This document shows positions 34,541 through 44,768 of a DNA stretch of 64,000 nucleotides, piece by piece. Under the pieces are notes generated by a model, which was not told the DNA's origin, did not search any database, and saw only the letters and a program-made list of their open reading frames with translations. Positions within the stretch are counted from its first letter, which is position 1; each line of letters begins with the position of its first letter. The translations under genes were made by a program, and so were the position numbers. The DNA comes from Bacillota bacterium. GTDB lineage: Bacteria; Bacillota; Clostridia; Lachnospirales; Lachnospiraceae. The stretch lies in assembly GCA_023434365.1 (NCBI GenBank), contig JAEYSV010000018.1:124001-188000 (forward strand), given 5' to 3'.

Positions 34541-34645
34541 ATGTTATACGAGGAAAATTGGTGTGATTTTCCTTGAATAGGAAAAATGCTCCGCAAGGAT
34601 CGCACGGCGTCGGAAGTGAAAATAGTCGCTTACGCGACCCTAAAG
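34541..34645 (+). repeat. Three-hairpin intergenic element, copy C
   Basis: Starts at the T-run of the gltB leader terminator. Hairpin-1 equivalent GAGGAAAAT/ATTTTCCTTG, core GCTCCGCAAGGATCGCAC, and an inner palindrome GTCGCTTACGCGAC; the outer arms of hairpin 2 and all of hairpin 3 are missing. Confidence 0.72.
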
Positions 34646-34673
34646 TTCATAAATATCGAAAAGAGGTGGTTAG

Positions 34674-37600
34674 ATGAGTCAGGAAATTAAGAAGTCAACA
34701 TACGGTTCCATAGAAGAAACAAAACGTACGAAGTATGGGTTATATGATCCGAGATTCGAACATGATGCTTGTGGAATTGGTGCCGTTGTTAATATTGACG
34801 GAAGTAAAACGCATGAAACAGTAGCTAATGCGCTTAAGATTGTTGAAAACTTGGAACATCGTGCAGGAAAGGATGCCGAAGGGAAAACTGGAGACGGTGT
34901 TGGCATTATGCTACAAATCAGTCATAAGTTTTTTAGAAAGGTAGCCAAAGCTGAAGGAATCGAATTAGGAGAAGCCAGAGAATATGGGGTGGGTATGTTC
35001 TTTTTTCCTACGGAGGAACTACCAAGAAACCAAGCAAAGAAAATGTTTGAGATCATAACTCAAAAAGAAGGGCTTCAGTTATTGGGATGGAGAATGGTAC
35101 CAACGAGCCCGGAGATTCTTGGACATAAAGCAGTGGAATGTATGCCATGTATTATGCAGTGTTTTATTAAAAAACCGGCAGATGTGGCAAAAGGACTCGA
35201 GTTTGACCGTAAACTATATATTATTAGACGTATATTTGAGCAGAGTAATGACAACACCTATGTAGTTTCCCTGTCAAGTAGAACGATAGTCTATAAGGGA
35301 ATGTTTTTAGTAGGGCAGTTAAGATCCTTCTTTTATGATTTACAACAGAAGGATTTTGAATCAGCGATTGCAATAGTACACTCTCGCTTTAGTACCAATA
35401 CCAATCCAAGCTGGCAAAGAGCACACCCTAACCGACTGATTGTTCATAATGGGGAAATCAACACGATACGTGGTAATGCGGATAAGATGCTTGCCAGAGA
35501 AGAGACAATGGAATCCAAATACTTAGAGGGAGAACTACATAAAGTACTTCCTGTAGTCAATTCAGAGGGTTCCGATTCTGCAATGCTTGACAACACCCTT
35601 GAATTCTTAGTTATGAGTGGAATGGAGTTACCACTTGCTGTGATGATAACTATACCGGAACCTTGGACGAATAATAAAAGTATGTCTCAGAATAAGAAAG
35701 ATTTCTATCAATATTACGCAACTATGATGGAGCCTTGGGATGGCCCTGCCTCTATTCTTTTTAGTGATGGGGACATTATGGGGGCAGTTCTTGACCGTAA
35801 TGGTCTGCGCCCAAGTCGCTACTATATTACGAAAAGCAATCAGCTGATTCTTTCCTCTGAAGTTGGGGTTATGGACATCAAAGCGGATGAAATCGTAAAA
35901 AAAGACCGGTTACGACCAGGTAAAATGCTACTTGTTGACACCGTTAGCGGCAAACTAATTGATGATGATGACTTGAAGGAGAAGTATGCTGCAAAACAAC
36001 CTTACGGAGAATGGCTAGATAATAATTTAATTAAATTAAAGGAATTAAAAATTCCGAATCAGAGAGTACTAGAATATAGCTATGAAGAACGTGCAAGATT
36101 GCAAAAGGCATTTGGATATAGTTATGAAGACTTCAAGACTTCAATTTTACCGATGGCGCAAACCGGAGCAGAACCGATTGCGGCTATGGGTACAGATAGC
36201 CCAATCCCGCCATTATCCGAACACCATCAACCATTGTTCCATTATTTTAAACAGCTATTTGCTCAGGTGACAAACCCTCCAATTGATGCAATCCGTGAGG
36301 AAATTGTCACAGCAACCAGTGTGTATATTGGAGAAGACGGTAATTTATTAGAGGAAAAGGCTAGGAACTGTCGAGTAATTAAGATCAATAATCCGATATT
36401 AACCAATACTGATTTACTCAAAATAAAATCTATGAAAGTTCCAGGTTTTAAAGTGGAAGTGATTGGGATGACTTTCTATAAGAATACATCACTTCGAAAA
36501 GCGATTGACCATCTGTTTGTGGAAGCTGACCGTGCGTACAAAGACGGGGCCAATGTTTTAATCTTATCAGACCGTGGTGTAGATGAAAATCATGTTGCGA
36601 TACCATCATTACTTGCAGTCTCTGCGTTGCAGCAGCATCTTGTTAAAACAAAGAAAAGAACTAGTGTGGCAATGATAGTCGAAAGTGCTGAGCCTAGAGA
36701 AGTACATCATTTTGCAACATTACTTGGTTATGGTGCCTGTGCTGTCAACCCTTACCTTGCTCAGGACTGCATTCGTCAGATGATTGATAATAAGTTGTTA
36801 GATAAAGATTATTATGCAGCGGTAGATGACTATAATAAAGCAATTCTGAAAGGAATCGTAAAGATAGCATCCAAAATGGGTATCAGCACAATTCAGTCCT
36901 ATCAGGGAGCCAAAATATTTGAAGCGATAGGCATTAGTAAAAGTATCGTGGACAAATATTTTACCGATACGGTCAGTCGGATAGGTGGGATTACCTTAAA
37001 AGATATTGAAAAGCAGGTAGATCAACTACATTCAGCTGCATTTGATCCACTTGGATTACAGGTAGACCTGACTCTTGATAGTGTAGGTAGTCATAAAGCG
37101 AGAACAGGCAAAGAAGAACATCTTTACAATCCAAGAACGATCCACTTATTACAACAGGCAACTAGAACCGGAGACTACAGATTATTTAAAGAGTATTCGG
37201 ACTGTATTAATGCAGAAGAAAATCGTATCAATCTTCGTGGTTTGATTGATTTTGATTATCCAGAGCAAGGAATTGCGATTGAAGAAGTGGAAAGTGTAGA
37301 GTCCATTGTGACCCGCTTCAAAACAGGAGCTATGTCCTATGGATCGATAAGTCAGGAAGCGCATGAGTGTATGGCAATTGCTATGAACAACCTGCATGGC
37401 AAATCCAATAGTGGTGAGGGTGGAGAAAGTCTAGAAAGGCTAAAGCCAAGTAAAGATAATTTGAATCGCTGTTCAGCAATCAAACAGGTTGCGAGTGGAC
37501 GTTTTGGAGTTACCAGCCGCTATCTTGTAAGTGCCAAGGAAATTCAGATTAAGATGGCACAAGGAGCAAAACCGGGAGAAGGCGGGCATTTACCTGGCAA

Positions 37601-39260
37601 AAAAGTATATCCATGGGTAGCGAAAACAAGACATTCAACTCCTGGAGTTGGTCTTATCTCACCTCCTCCACATCACGACATCTATTCCATTGAGGACCTT
37701 GCACAATTAATCTATGATTTGAAAAATGCTAACAAAGAGGCCAATATCAGTGTGAAGCTGGTATCGGAAGCAGGAGTTGGTACTGTAGCAGCAGGTGTTG
37801 CAAAAGCAGGCGCAGGAGTCATTTTAATCAGTGGATATGATGGCGGAACAGGAGCAGCTCCACGTAGTTCTATCTATAATGCAGGGCTGCCTTGGGAGCT
37901 AGGTCTCGCTGAAACTCATCAGACATTAATGCTAAATGGTTTACGCCAAAAAGTGAAGTTGGAAACGGACGGAAAACTAATGACTGGCCGAGATGTGCTG
38001 GTGGCTGCCTTACTTGGTGCCGAAGAGTTTGGATTTGCTACCGCTCCACTAGTTACGATGGGCTGTGTTATGATGCGTGTATGTAATCTAGACACCTGTC
38101 CAGTTGGTGTGGCAACTCAAAATCCGGCTCTTCGTAAGAACTTTAAAGGAAAACCGGAATATGTAGAGAACTTTATGAAGTTTATTGCCGAAGAACTACG
38201 TGAATATATGGCCAAATTAGGAATAAAGACAGTCGATGAACTGGTTGGAAGGACAGAATTTTTAAAACTCAAAGCAATCATTGGGGACAACAAGGATAAG
38301 GTTTCGCGAGTTAATCTAAGTGCAATTATTAATAATCCTTTTAAAGATCAAATCATTAATAATAAGTTTGATCCGGCTCAGATATACGACTTTGAACTTC
38401 AGAATACCATTGATGAAAAGGTATTCCTTAAAAAGTTAAAAAATGCAATGTTGAATAAGCAGAAAAAGACAATTGAGGTTGAAGTAACCAATGTTGACCG
38501 TTCCTTAGGTACAATTCTCGGCTCTGAGATTACAAAACTTTATGACGATACACTAGAAGAAGATACGTACAAAGTAATCTGTCATGGTGCAGGAGGACAA
38601 AGTTTTGGTGCGTTTATTCCAAAAGGTCTTACGTTAGAATTAATTGGTGATAGTAACGATTATCTTGGAAAAGGACTAAGTGGTGGAAAAATTATCGTAT
38701 ATCCTCCAAAAGAAGCAGCATACCCAGCGGAAGATAATATCATTATTGGTAATGTGGCTTTTTATGGGGCAACAAGCGGGAAAGCATTCATTAACGGAAT
38801 TGCAGGCGAACGTTTTTGTGTTCGAAATTCCGGTGTTACTGCAGTAGTTGAGGGGGTTGGCGACCATGGTTGCGAATATATGACAGGTGGTCGTGTTGCC
38901 GTTCTTGGTGCTACTGGAAAGAATTTTGCTGCGGGTATGAGTGGTGGTATTGCTTACGTACTTGATGAAGATAGTAATCTGTATCTCAAGCTAAATAAAG
39001 AACTGGTAAGTATGGAAGCGGTAACTGACAAATATGATGTGATTGAATTAAAAAATATGATTACAGAACACGTAATAAGCACTGGTTCCCCAAAAGGTAA
39101 ACTTATCCTTGAGAACTTTAGTGAATATTTGCCTAAGTTTAAGAAAATCATTCCTCATGATTACCAAAGAATGCAGCAGACTATAGTTCAAATGGAAGAA
39201 AAAGGATTAAGTAGTGAGCAAGCTCAAATAGAAGCTTTCTATGCTATTACTAATAAGTAA
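34674..39260 (+). CDS. gltB: Glutamate synthase, large subunit
   Basis: 1528 residues, the usual length. Transfers the amide of glutamine to 2-oxoglutarate. An N-terminal propeptide of 32 residues precedes the nucleophile Cys33 (HDACGIGAVVNIDG), which starts the class II glutaminase domain (to about 430). A central domain, the FMN-binding domain (GEGGESLERL, GAKPGEGGHLPG, GYDGGTGAAPRSS) and the 3Fe-4S cysteines (GCVMMRVCNLDTCPVGVATQ) follow, then the C-terminal beta-helix (GGxSGG-type repeats). GAGGTGG precedes the ATG. The leader suggests antitermination control in step with glnA. Confidence 0.97.
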   Translation: MSQEIKKSTYGSIEETKRTKYGLYDPRFEHDACGIGAVVNIDGSKTHETVANALKIVENLEHRAGKDAEGKTGDGVGIMLQISHKFFRKVAKAEGIELGEAREYGVGMFFFPTEELPRNQAKKMFEIITQKEGLQLLGWRMVPTSPEILGHKAVECMPCIMQCFIKKPADVAKGLEFDRKLYIIRRIFEQSNDNTYVVSLSSRTIVYKGMFLVGQLRSFFYDLQQKDFESAIAIVHSRFSTNTNPSWQRAHPNRLIVHNGEINTIRGNADKMLAREETMESKYLEGELHKVLPVVNSEGSDSAMLDNTLEFLVMSGMELPLAVMITIPEPWTNNKSMSQNKKDFYQYYATMMEPWDGPASILFSDGDIMGAVLDRNGLRPSRYYITKSNQLILSSEVGVMDIKADEIVKKDRLRPGKMLLVDTVSGKLIDDDDLKEKYAAKQPYGEWLDNNLIKLKELKIPNQRVLEYSYEERARLQKAFGYSYEDFKTSILPMAQTGAEPIAAMGTDSPIPPLSEHHQPLFHYFKQLFAQVTNPPIDAIREEIVTATSVYIGEDGNLLEEKARNCRVIKINNPILTNTDLLKIKSMKVPGFKVEVIGMTFYKNTSLRKAIDHLFVEADRAYKDGANVLILSDRGVDENHVAIPSLLAVSALQQHLVKTKKRTSVAMIVESAEPREVHHFATLLGYGACAVNPYLAQDCIRQMIDNKLLDKDYYAAVDDYNKAILKGIVKIASKMGISTIQSYQGAKIFEAIGISKSIVDKYFTDTVSRIGGITLKDIEKQVDQLHSAAFDPLGLQVDLTLDSVGSHKARTGKEEHLYNPRTIHLLQQATRTGDYRLFKEYSDCINAEENRINLRGLIDFDYPEQGIAIEEVESVESIVTRFKTGAMSYGSISQEAHECMAIAMNNLHGKSNSGEGGESLERLKPSKDNLNRCSAIKQVASGRFGVTSRYLVSAKEIQIKMAQGAKPGEGGHLPGKKVYPWVAKTRHSTPGVGLISPPPHHDIYSIEDLAQLIYDLKNANKEANISVKLVSEAGVGTVAAGVAKAGAGVILISGYDGGTGAAPRSSIYNAGLPWELGLAETHQTLMLNGLRQKVKLETDGKLMTGRDVLVAALLGAEEFGFATAPLVTMGCVMMRVCNLDTCPVGVATQNPALRKNFKGKPEYVENFMKFIAEELREYMAKLGIKTVDELVGRTEFLKLKAIIGDNKDKVSRVNLSAIINNPFKDQIINNKFDPAQIYDFELQNTIDEKVFLKKLKNAMLNKQKKTIEVEVTNVDRSLGTILGSEITKLYDDTLEEDTYKVICHGAGGQSFGAFIPKGLTLELIGDSNDYLGKGLSGGKIIVYPPKEAAYPAEDNIIIGNVAFYGATSGKAFINGIAGERFCVRNSGVTAVVEGVGDHGCEYMTGGRVAVLGATGKNFAAGMSGGIAYVLDEDSNLYLKLNKELVSMEAVTDKYDVIELKNMITEHVISTGSPKGKLILENFSEYLPKFKKIIPHDYQRMQQTIVQMEEKGLSSEQAQIEAFYAITNK

Positions 39261-39275
39261 GAGAGGAGGTATAGT

Positions 39276-40763
39276 ATGGGAAAACCAACTGGATTTATGG
39301 AGTATGACCGAAAAAATAATCATGCGGTTAACGCACTAGATAGAATAAATAATTTTAACGAATTCCACGTTCCTCTTAGTAAGGAGGAGCGTAAAAAACA
39401 AGGTGCCAGATGTATGGAATGTGGTGTTCCATTTTGCCAGTCAGGAATGATGATAGGTGGAATGGTAAGCGGATGTCCTTTGAACAATCTAATCCCAGAG
39501 TGGAATGACTTACTGTATTTGGGTAATATGAATCAGGCATTACATCGCCTCCTTAAAACGAATAATTTCCCTGAATTTACAGCAAGGGTTTGTCCTGCTC
39601 CTTGTGAAGCTGCCTGTACTTGTGGTCTAAATGGAGATCCGGTAGCGATTAAGGATAATGAATACGAGATTATTGAACATGGCTACTTAACTGGTGTAAT
39701 GAAAGCGAATCCACCAAAAGTACGAACTGGTAAAAAAGTTGCAGTGATCGGTTCCGGCCCTGCCGGTCTGGCTGCAGCGGACCAGTTAAATAAAAGAGGA
39801 CACCTGGTTACAGTGTTTGAACGAGATGACCGTGTTGGTGGATTATTAATGTATGGAATACCAAATATGAAGTTAGAAAAGCAGGTGATTGATAGAAAAG
39901 TCAATATCCTGAAAGAAGAAGGTGTTAGCTTTATTACTGGAGCCAACGTAGGTGTCAATTATAAAGCTAGTAAGATTGTTAAAGAGTATGACACAGTAAT
40001 TTTAGCTTGTGGTGCATCGAATCCAAGAGATATTAGTGTGCCAGGTAGAGAATCTAATGGTGTTTATTTTGCAGTGGATTATTTGAAATCTGTTACAAAA
40101 AGTCTTCTCGACTCTAATTTTGAAGACCAGGCTTGTATAAATGCGAAAGATAAGAAAGTAATCGTTATTGGAGGTGGCGATACCGGCAATGATTGCGTGG
40201 GAACCGCAATTCGTCAAGGTTGTAGTTCTGTACTCCAGATAGAAATGATGCCAAAACTTCCGGAAACTCGAAGTGATAATAATCCATGGCCACAGTGGCC
40301 AAGAGTCTTAAAAACTGATTATGGTCAAGAAGAAGCGATCACTGTATTTGGGGAAGACCCACGTACTTACCAGACTACGGTAAAAGAATTCTTAGCAGAT
40401 CAAAATGGTAATGTTAAAGGGGCTATATTAGTACAATTACAGAGTGTTTATAACGAGGAAATGAAAAGATTTGTTATGGAAGAAGTAGCGGGAAGTGAGT
40501 ACGAGGTAGAAGCAGATCTTGTGATGATAGCTGCAGGTTTTCTTGGAGCGCAGGATTATGTGACGAAGGAATTTGGGGTGGACCTAGACTTTAGAACAAA
40601 TGTATATACCGTTGCAGGTAAGTATAATACCAGTAAAGACAATATTTTTGTAGCAGGTGATATGCACAGGGGACAGTCCTTAGTTGTCTGGGCAATCAGA
40701 GAAGGCAGGGAAGTAGCTAAAGTAGTAGATACTCATCTAATGGGATATACTAATTTGGCATAA
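39276..40763 (+). CDS. gltD: Glutamate synthase, small subunit
   Basis: 495 residues. Carries electrons from NAD(P)H through FAD and two [4Fe-4S] clusters to GltB. N-terminal cysteine motifs CMECGVPFCQ...GCPLNN and CPAPCEAACTCGLNG; FAD-binding GSGPAGLAAADQL (about 158-170) and NAD(P)-binding GGGDTGNDCVGTA (about 297-309). It lies 15 bases after gltB behind GAGAGGAGG. A strong terminator ends the operon. Confidence 0.97.
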   Translation: MGKPTGFMEYDRKNNHAVNALDRINNFNEFHVPLSKEERKKQGARCMECGVPFCQSGMMIGGMVSGCPLNNLIPEWNDLLYLGNMNQALHRLLKTNNFPEFTARVCPAPCEAACTCGLNGDPVAIKDNEYEIIEHGYLTGVMKANPPKVRTGKKVAVIGSGPAGLAAADQLNKRGHLVTVFERDDRVGGLLMYGIPNMKLEKQVIDRKVNILKEEGVSFITGANVGVNYKASKIVKEYDTVILACGASNPRDISVPGRESNGVYFAVDYLKSVTKSLLDSNFEDQACINAKDKKVIVIGGGDTGNDCVGTAIRQGCSSVLQIEMMPKLPETRSDNNPWPQWPRVLKTDYGQEEAITVFGEDPRTYQTTVKEFLADQNGNVKGAILVQLQSVYNEEMKRFVMEEVAGSEYEVEADLVMIAAGFLGAQDYVTKEFGVDLDFRTNVYTVAGKYNTSKDNIFVAGDMHRGQSLVVWAIREGREVAKVVDTHLMGYTNLA

Positions 40764-40767
40764 AAAA

Positions 40768-40825
40768 CGATGGAGGTGTTTGCGCTCTGAAAATAAGTTG
40801 TTTTCAGAATGCAGACACTCCATCG
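40768..40825. terminator. Bidirectional terminator between gltD and the DUF554 gene
   Basis: CGATGGAG (40768-40775) pairs with CTCCATCG (40818-40825), extended inward by GTGTTTGC/GCAGACAC and CTGAAAA/TTTTCAG. Confidence 0.85.
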
Positions 40826-40842
40826 ATTTGTGTAAAACTAAC

Positions 40843-41532
40843 TTAACTCATAAACTGGCATAAAAGAATTGGTAATAGTACCGCTGGAATATAGTTTACC
40901 ACCTTAATATTGGTTAGTTTCAACATATTAAGAGCCAATCCTATAATTAGTAAGGATCCTACACATGTCATTTCAGCAATGACAATATCAGTTAGGTAAG
41001 GTGCTATCATTCCTGCCAATAATGTAATGGAACCTTGATAAAGTATAATCAACACACTTGATAACAGTACACCAACGCCCAAGGTACTGGCAAATACAAT
41101 TGCGCTAATGCCGTCAATTAACGACTTTGCAAACAATGTGTCATGGGTATTGGTTAATCCACTTTGTAAGGAACCGACAATTGCCATTGCTCCTACACAA
41201 AAAAGGAGGCTGGCGGTTACAAATCCTTGAGCAATCGTGGATTCCACATTATCTTTTGATAGTTTGCGTTGAATCAGTTCTCCAAGATGAGTTAAACGAT
41301 CATCTAAACGTAACACTTCTCCGATAATAGCACCGACACCAATAGCAATGACTGCAATTAGCAGGTTCTGTCCTTTAAGAGTTCCACTGAACCCAATATA
41401 TAGTACACATAAGGCCATACCGGTCATAATGGAGTCTCCAATATGTTTTGGAAGCCCTTTTTTTAGTAATAATCCGATTGCTCCGCCAGTTATAATTGCG
41501 GCTGCATTGACAATTGTTCCAAGTAATATCAT
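40843..41532 (-). CDS. DUF554 membrane protein
   Basis: 229 residues with about seven hydrophobic segments. The family start MILLGTIVNAAAIITGGAIGLLLKKG and the later segments GFVTASLLFCVGAMAIVGSLQSGL and GISAIVFASTLGVGVLLS are typical of DUF554 (YdfK/YqgA-type) transport-like proteins of unknown substrate. The family start favours the ATG at 41532; a frame opening 24 bases further upstream (41556) has no ribosome site ahead of it, while GAGAGG lies between the two. It is convergent with gltD and forms a single-gene unit. Confidence 0.85.
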   Translation of the reverse strand: MILLGTIVNAAAIITGGAIGLLLKKGLPKHIGDSIMTGMALCVLYIGFSGTLKGQNLLIAVIAIGVGAIIGEVLRLDDRLTHLGELIQRKLSKDNVESTIAQGFVTASLLFCVGAMAIVGSLQSGLTNTHDTLFAKSLIDGISAIVFASTLGVGVLLSSVLIILYQGSITLLAGMIAPYLTDIVIAEMTCVGSLLIIGLALNMLKLTNIKVVNYIPAVLLPILLCQFMS

Positions 41533-41631
41533 GGGTTGTTTTATCCTCTCATGCATATGTAAGTTGAAAATTCTATCTGTTACTATAACACAGAATACAT
41601 GAGATGAAAACTCTATTATTGACTAAAAATA

Positions 41632-43092
41632 TTATTCTTCGTCTTTACTTTTTGGGTCTAATTTGTTTTTTAAAGCGTCCATGATATTAAATCCGGTCAT
41701 AGCCTCAATTGTTTCTGGAAGTTTTGAAACGATATCGGTTACATATCCAGTCACCTTACTAGCACCGCCACCTTCACCATTGCCATTGTCAATAATAACA
41801 ATCTTCTCAGTTTTGCTAAGTGGTTCGGATACAGCAGAAGCGATTTCTGGTAACTTTTCAATAATCATCTGAGCAACAGCGGCATCGTTATAAAGTTTGT
41901 AAGCTTCTGCTTTTTTCTGCATGGTTTCTGCTTCTGCTTGACCTTTTGCAAGGATAGCTGCAGCTTCTGCATCACCTTTCATGCGAATAGCTTCTGCTTC
42001 TGCTTCGGCTTTGATTTTAATTGCTTTACTTGTAGCCTCTGCCTGTAGCAGTTCGGTATATTTACGCGCATCGGCTTGTTTTTCTAATTTGAATAAGTCT
42101 GCTTCTGCTTGAACCTGAATACGATACTTTTCTGCATCCGCCTGTTTGTTAACAGTAGCTAGAAGTTCTTTTTCACGACGCATTGCTTCGAGTTCCTGAA
42201 CTTCGGTTTCTTTTTGCTTTTTCATAACTTCAACTAACATGGCGGTTTCAGTTACTTCTTTATCCACACGGTTTTTCTCAATTGCATAAGCTAAGTCAGC
42301 TTTTGCCTTTGCGGTTTCTTGTTCTTCACGGTAGGATTGAGTTTTTAATTCTTTCTCTTTATTTGCCGCAGCTACCTGAGTATCTGCAAGAATTCTAGCT
42401 TCTGCACCAAGACGTTCTGCTTCTGCAGTTTTAATTCTTGTTTCCTTAGTTGCTTCCGCTTCTGCGATTGCTGCATTTTTCTTAACTTCAGCAATGCGAG
42501 GAATACCAAGTGCTTCGAGGTATCCGTTCTTATCAGAGATATCACGAATGGTGAACGCTTTTAATTCAAGACCCATTGTAGCTAGACCAACCGCTGCAAC
42601 TTCCTGAACCTGAGATGCAAAAATTTCACGATCTTTGTAGATTTCTTCTACTGTCATTTTTGAGATGATTTCACGAAGTTTACCTTCCAAAACATCTTTG
42701 GCCGTGTCCTTAATAACTTCGATAGTACGACTTTCATTACCAGTGTTAAACTGCTCAATTGCACTTAATATACTGTCTTTATCGCTTTTTACCTTGATAA
42801 CTGCTACACCGTCTGCACGGATATCAACACCTTGTTCGGTTCTTGCACCATCAGTGCGAATTTCGATTTTCATATTTTCCAAAGAAATCTTGTCGGCACG
42901 TTCTAATAATGGTATTAAAAGACCACCTCCACCAGAGATGACACGTTTTTTCAAACCAGTTACTACGAGTGCCTTGTCTTGTGGAACTCTTTTCCACATA
43001 GATGTAAAAATGATAATAAATAGAAGAAATGCTGCTGCAATACCGATTGCGTAATACGCCCAATCAGGTACCTGTGTTGCTAAAAATAACAT
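41632..43092 (-). CDS. Flotillin (SPFH membrane-domain scaffold)
   Basis: 486 residues. One N-terminal membrane-inserting segment (about 8-30), an SPFH domain (about 35-200), and a long alanine/glutamate-rich coiled coil with AEAEA repeats (about 200-400), then a short tail with GNGEGGGAS. Flotillins assemble in functional membrane microdomains with NfeD partners and influence signalling and membrane fluidity. It lies 88 bases downstream of an nfeD gene on the same strand, which is the conserved gene order. The GGAGG site is 9 bases before the ATG. Similar to B. subtilis YuaG/FloT. Confidence 0.95.
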   Translation of the reverse strand: MLFLATQVPDWAYYAIGIAAAFLLFIIIFTSMWKRVPQDKALVVTGLKKRVISGGGGLLIPLLERADKISLENMKIEIRTDGARTEQGVDIRADGVAVIKVKSDKDSILSAIEQFNTGNESRTIEVIKDTAKDVLEGKLREIISKMTVEEIYKDREIFASQVQEVAAVGLATMGLELKAFTIRDISDKNGYLEALGIPRIAEVKKNAAIAEAEATKETRIKTAEAERLGAEARILADTQVAAANKEKELKTQSYREEQETAKAKADLAYAIEKNRVDKEVTETAMLVEVMKKQKETEVQELEAMRREKELLATVNKQADAEKYRIQVQAEADLFKLEKQADARKYTELLQAEATSKAIKIKAEAEAEAIRMKGDAEAAAILAKGQAEAETMQKKAEAYKLYNDAAVAQMIIEKLPEIASAVSEPLSKTEKIVIIDNGNGEGGGASKVTGYVTDIVSKLPETIEAMTGFNIMDALKNKLDPKSKDEE

Positions 43093-43180
43093 TACCCCCG
43101 CCTCCTTAAAATATTGTTTTCATGCCAATTGTTTATAAACGATTGGCCTAGTGAATAGTGATTGTCAACCATTTCCCTTT

Positions 43181-43747
43181 TCAGCTGTCGTTTGATGCTG
43201 TGTCTTCCTTATGTAGCTGTTGTACATAGAAGACACCATCCTCGATGCGACAAATTACTACTTGGGTTTTGGTAGCTAACTTTTCTGTATCGACACTTTT
43301 TGCTGGTGCGGTGAAACTGTTGCCATGAATGACATAACGAATCTCACCAAATCTGCCAGGTAATATAGTTTCGGATACAGTAGCCGCAAGACCAATTAAT
43401 TCCTCCAGGTCAGGTGCGCTTGTATTCTCTGCTTTCTTAAGGGGCTTTACAACAAAATGGTAAGTGAGCATTGTAAAGAGCCAGGCAAGAGAAGCAGCGA
43501 TTAATACAATGAGCCAACCGGGGAAGTTTATGCTTAGCGACATAATCAAAGAACCAATTCCCCCGTAAATGGTGACACAGAGAATAATTAACGTAGGGCT
43601 TAATGGAATAATGTTGCATAAATCAAACCCGCCTAAATCAAGATCAAGGCCGGAAACATCTGCCAAATCAAATATCTGTCCCAATAGAAAGGACAAAATC
43701 AGAAGAAATAATCCGGTAAAAAAGCATACTTGAAATACGGTCAACAT
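43181..43747 (-). CDS. NfeD-family membrane protein
   Basis: 188 residues with four hydrophobic segments in the first 110 residues and a C-terminal soluble OB-fold domain (LEELIGLAATVSETILPGRFGEIRYVIHGNSFTAPAKS...). It lacks the N-terminal protease domain of long NfeD proteins, so it is the short type that accompanies flotillin (as YuaF accompanies YuaG). First gene of the nfeD-flotillin unit. The AGGAGG site stands 6 bases before the ATG. Confidence 0.9.
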   Translation of the reverse strand: MLTVFQVCFFTGLFLLILSFLLGQIFDLADVSGLDLDLGGFDLCNIIPLSPTLIILCVTIYGGIGSLIMSLSINFPGWLIVLIAASLAWLFTMLTYHFVVKPLKKAENTSAPDLEELIGLAATVSETILPGRFGEIRYVIHGNSFTAPAKSVDTEKLATKTQVVICRIEDGVFYVQQLHKEDTASNDS

Positions 43748-44013
43748 AAAAATTCCTCCTCGAAACTAATTCTCATAACGCTATTATACATTAATAGGTA
43801 CATTTTTCCTACTAACTAGAATGATAATTTGATTAAAAACTAATGAAAAAGTGAATAAAATTAACAATAGGTCGTCTTTCTTTGTTGAAAAAGTCAAAAA
43901 TAGTCTTTCATATATTAATTCTGTTAAAAAAGTATTGCTAATATTTTAGCAGTGATTATAATTAAATTGTGTTTAACGTCAAAAATTTGGGAAAAGGAAT
44001 AGGTGGCAGTAGA
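43748..44013. other. Divergent intergenic region, nfeD / purC
   Basis: AT-rich, no gene. A possible -35 TTGAAA at 43885 lacks a good -10 at proper spacing. No clear purine operator was recognised. Confidence 0.35.
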
Positions 44014-44724
44014 ATGAAAAAGTTAGAAATGCTATATGAAGGAAAAGCAAAGAAAGTATTTAAAACTGATATGGAAGATGTTTATATAGTAGATTATAAA
44101 GATGATGCTACAGCTTTCAATGGGTTAAAAAAGGGAACCATTGTTGGAAAAGGTGCAGTAAATAATCGTATGACTAACAAATTGTTTGCTATGCTGGAAG
44201 CAGAAGGAATCCCTACCCATTTGGTAGAAGAAATTAGCGATAGAGAAACTGCAGTAAAAAAGGTAGAAATTGTTCCTTTAGAAGTAATTATTCGTAATAT
44301 TGCAGCTGGTAGCTTCTCTAAAAAATTAGGCATTGAAGAAGGAACGAAACTTCTTTGTCCTACCTTAGAATTTTCCTATAAAAATGATGAACTTGGTGAC
44401 CCAATGATTAATGACTATTATGCACTTGCTATTGGGGCAGCAACAAAAGAAGAAATCGATCGTATCACAGAATTAGCATTTAAGATAAATGAAGTGTTAT
44501 CCAGATACTTCTTAACAATTGGAATTGAACTGGTTGATTTTAAAATAGAATTTGGACGTTGTCGTGGAGAAATCATTTTAGCTGATGAGATTTCACCGGA
44601 TACTTGTAGGTTATGGGATGTTAATACACATGCCAAATTAGATAAAGACCGTTTCCGCCGCGATATGGGGAATGTAGAAGAAGCCTACATAGAAGTGGCA
44701 AAAAGAATAGATTTAGTCAAATAA
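44014..44724 (+). CDS. purC: SAICAR synthetase
   Basis: 236 residues, normal length. Joins aspartate to CAIR in purine synthesis using ATP. Family start KKLEMLYEGKAKKVF, middle VPLEVIIRNIAAGSFSKKLG, and the conserved EIILADEISPDTCRLWD. An upstream in-frame ATG (43969) would add 15 unconserved residues; the ATG chosen follows AGGTGG. First of a purC-purF-purB run. Confidence 0.97.
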   Translation: MKKLEMLYEGKAKKVFKTDMEDVYIVDYKDDATAFNGLKKGTIVGKGAVNNRMTNKLFAMLEAEGIPTHLVEEISDRETAVKKVEIVPLEVIIRNIAAGSFSKKLGIEEGTKLLCPTLEFSYKNDELGDPMINDYYALAIGAATKEEIDRITELAFKINEVLSRYFLTIGIELVDFKIEFGRCRGEIILADEISPDTCRLWDVNTHAKLDKDRFRRDMGNVEEAYIEVAKRIDLVK

Positions 44725-44768
44725 GTATAAATTAAAACTAAGAAATGGTTAACTGGAAAGGATTTTTG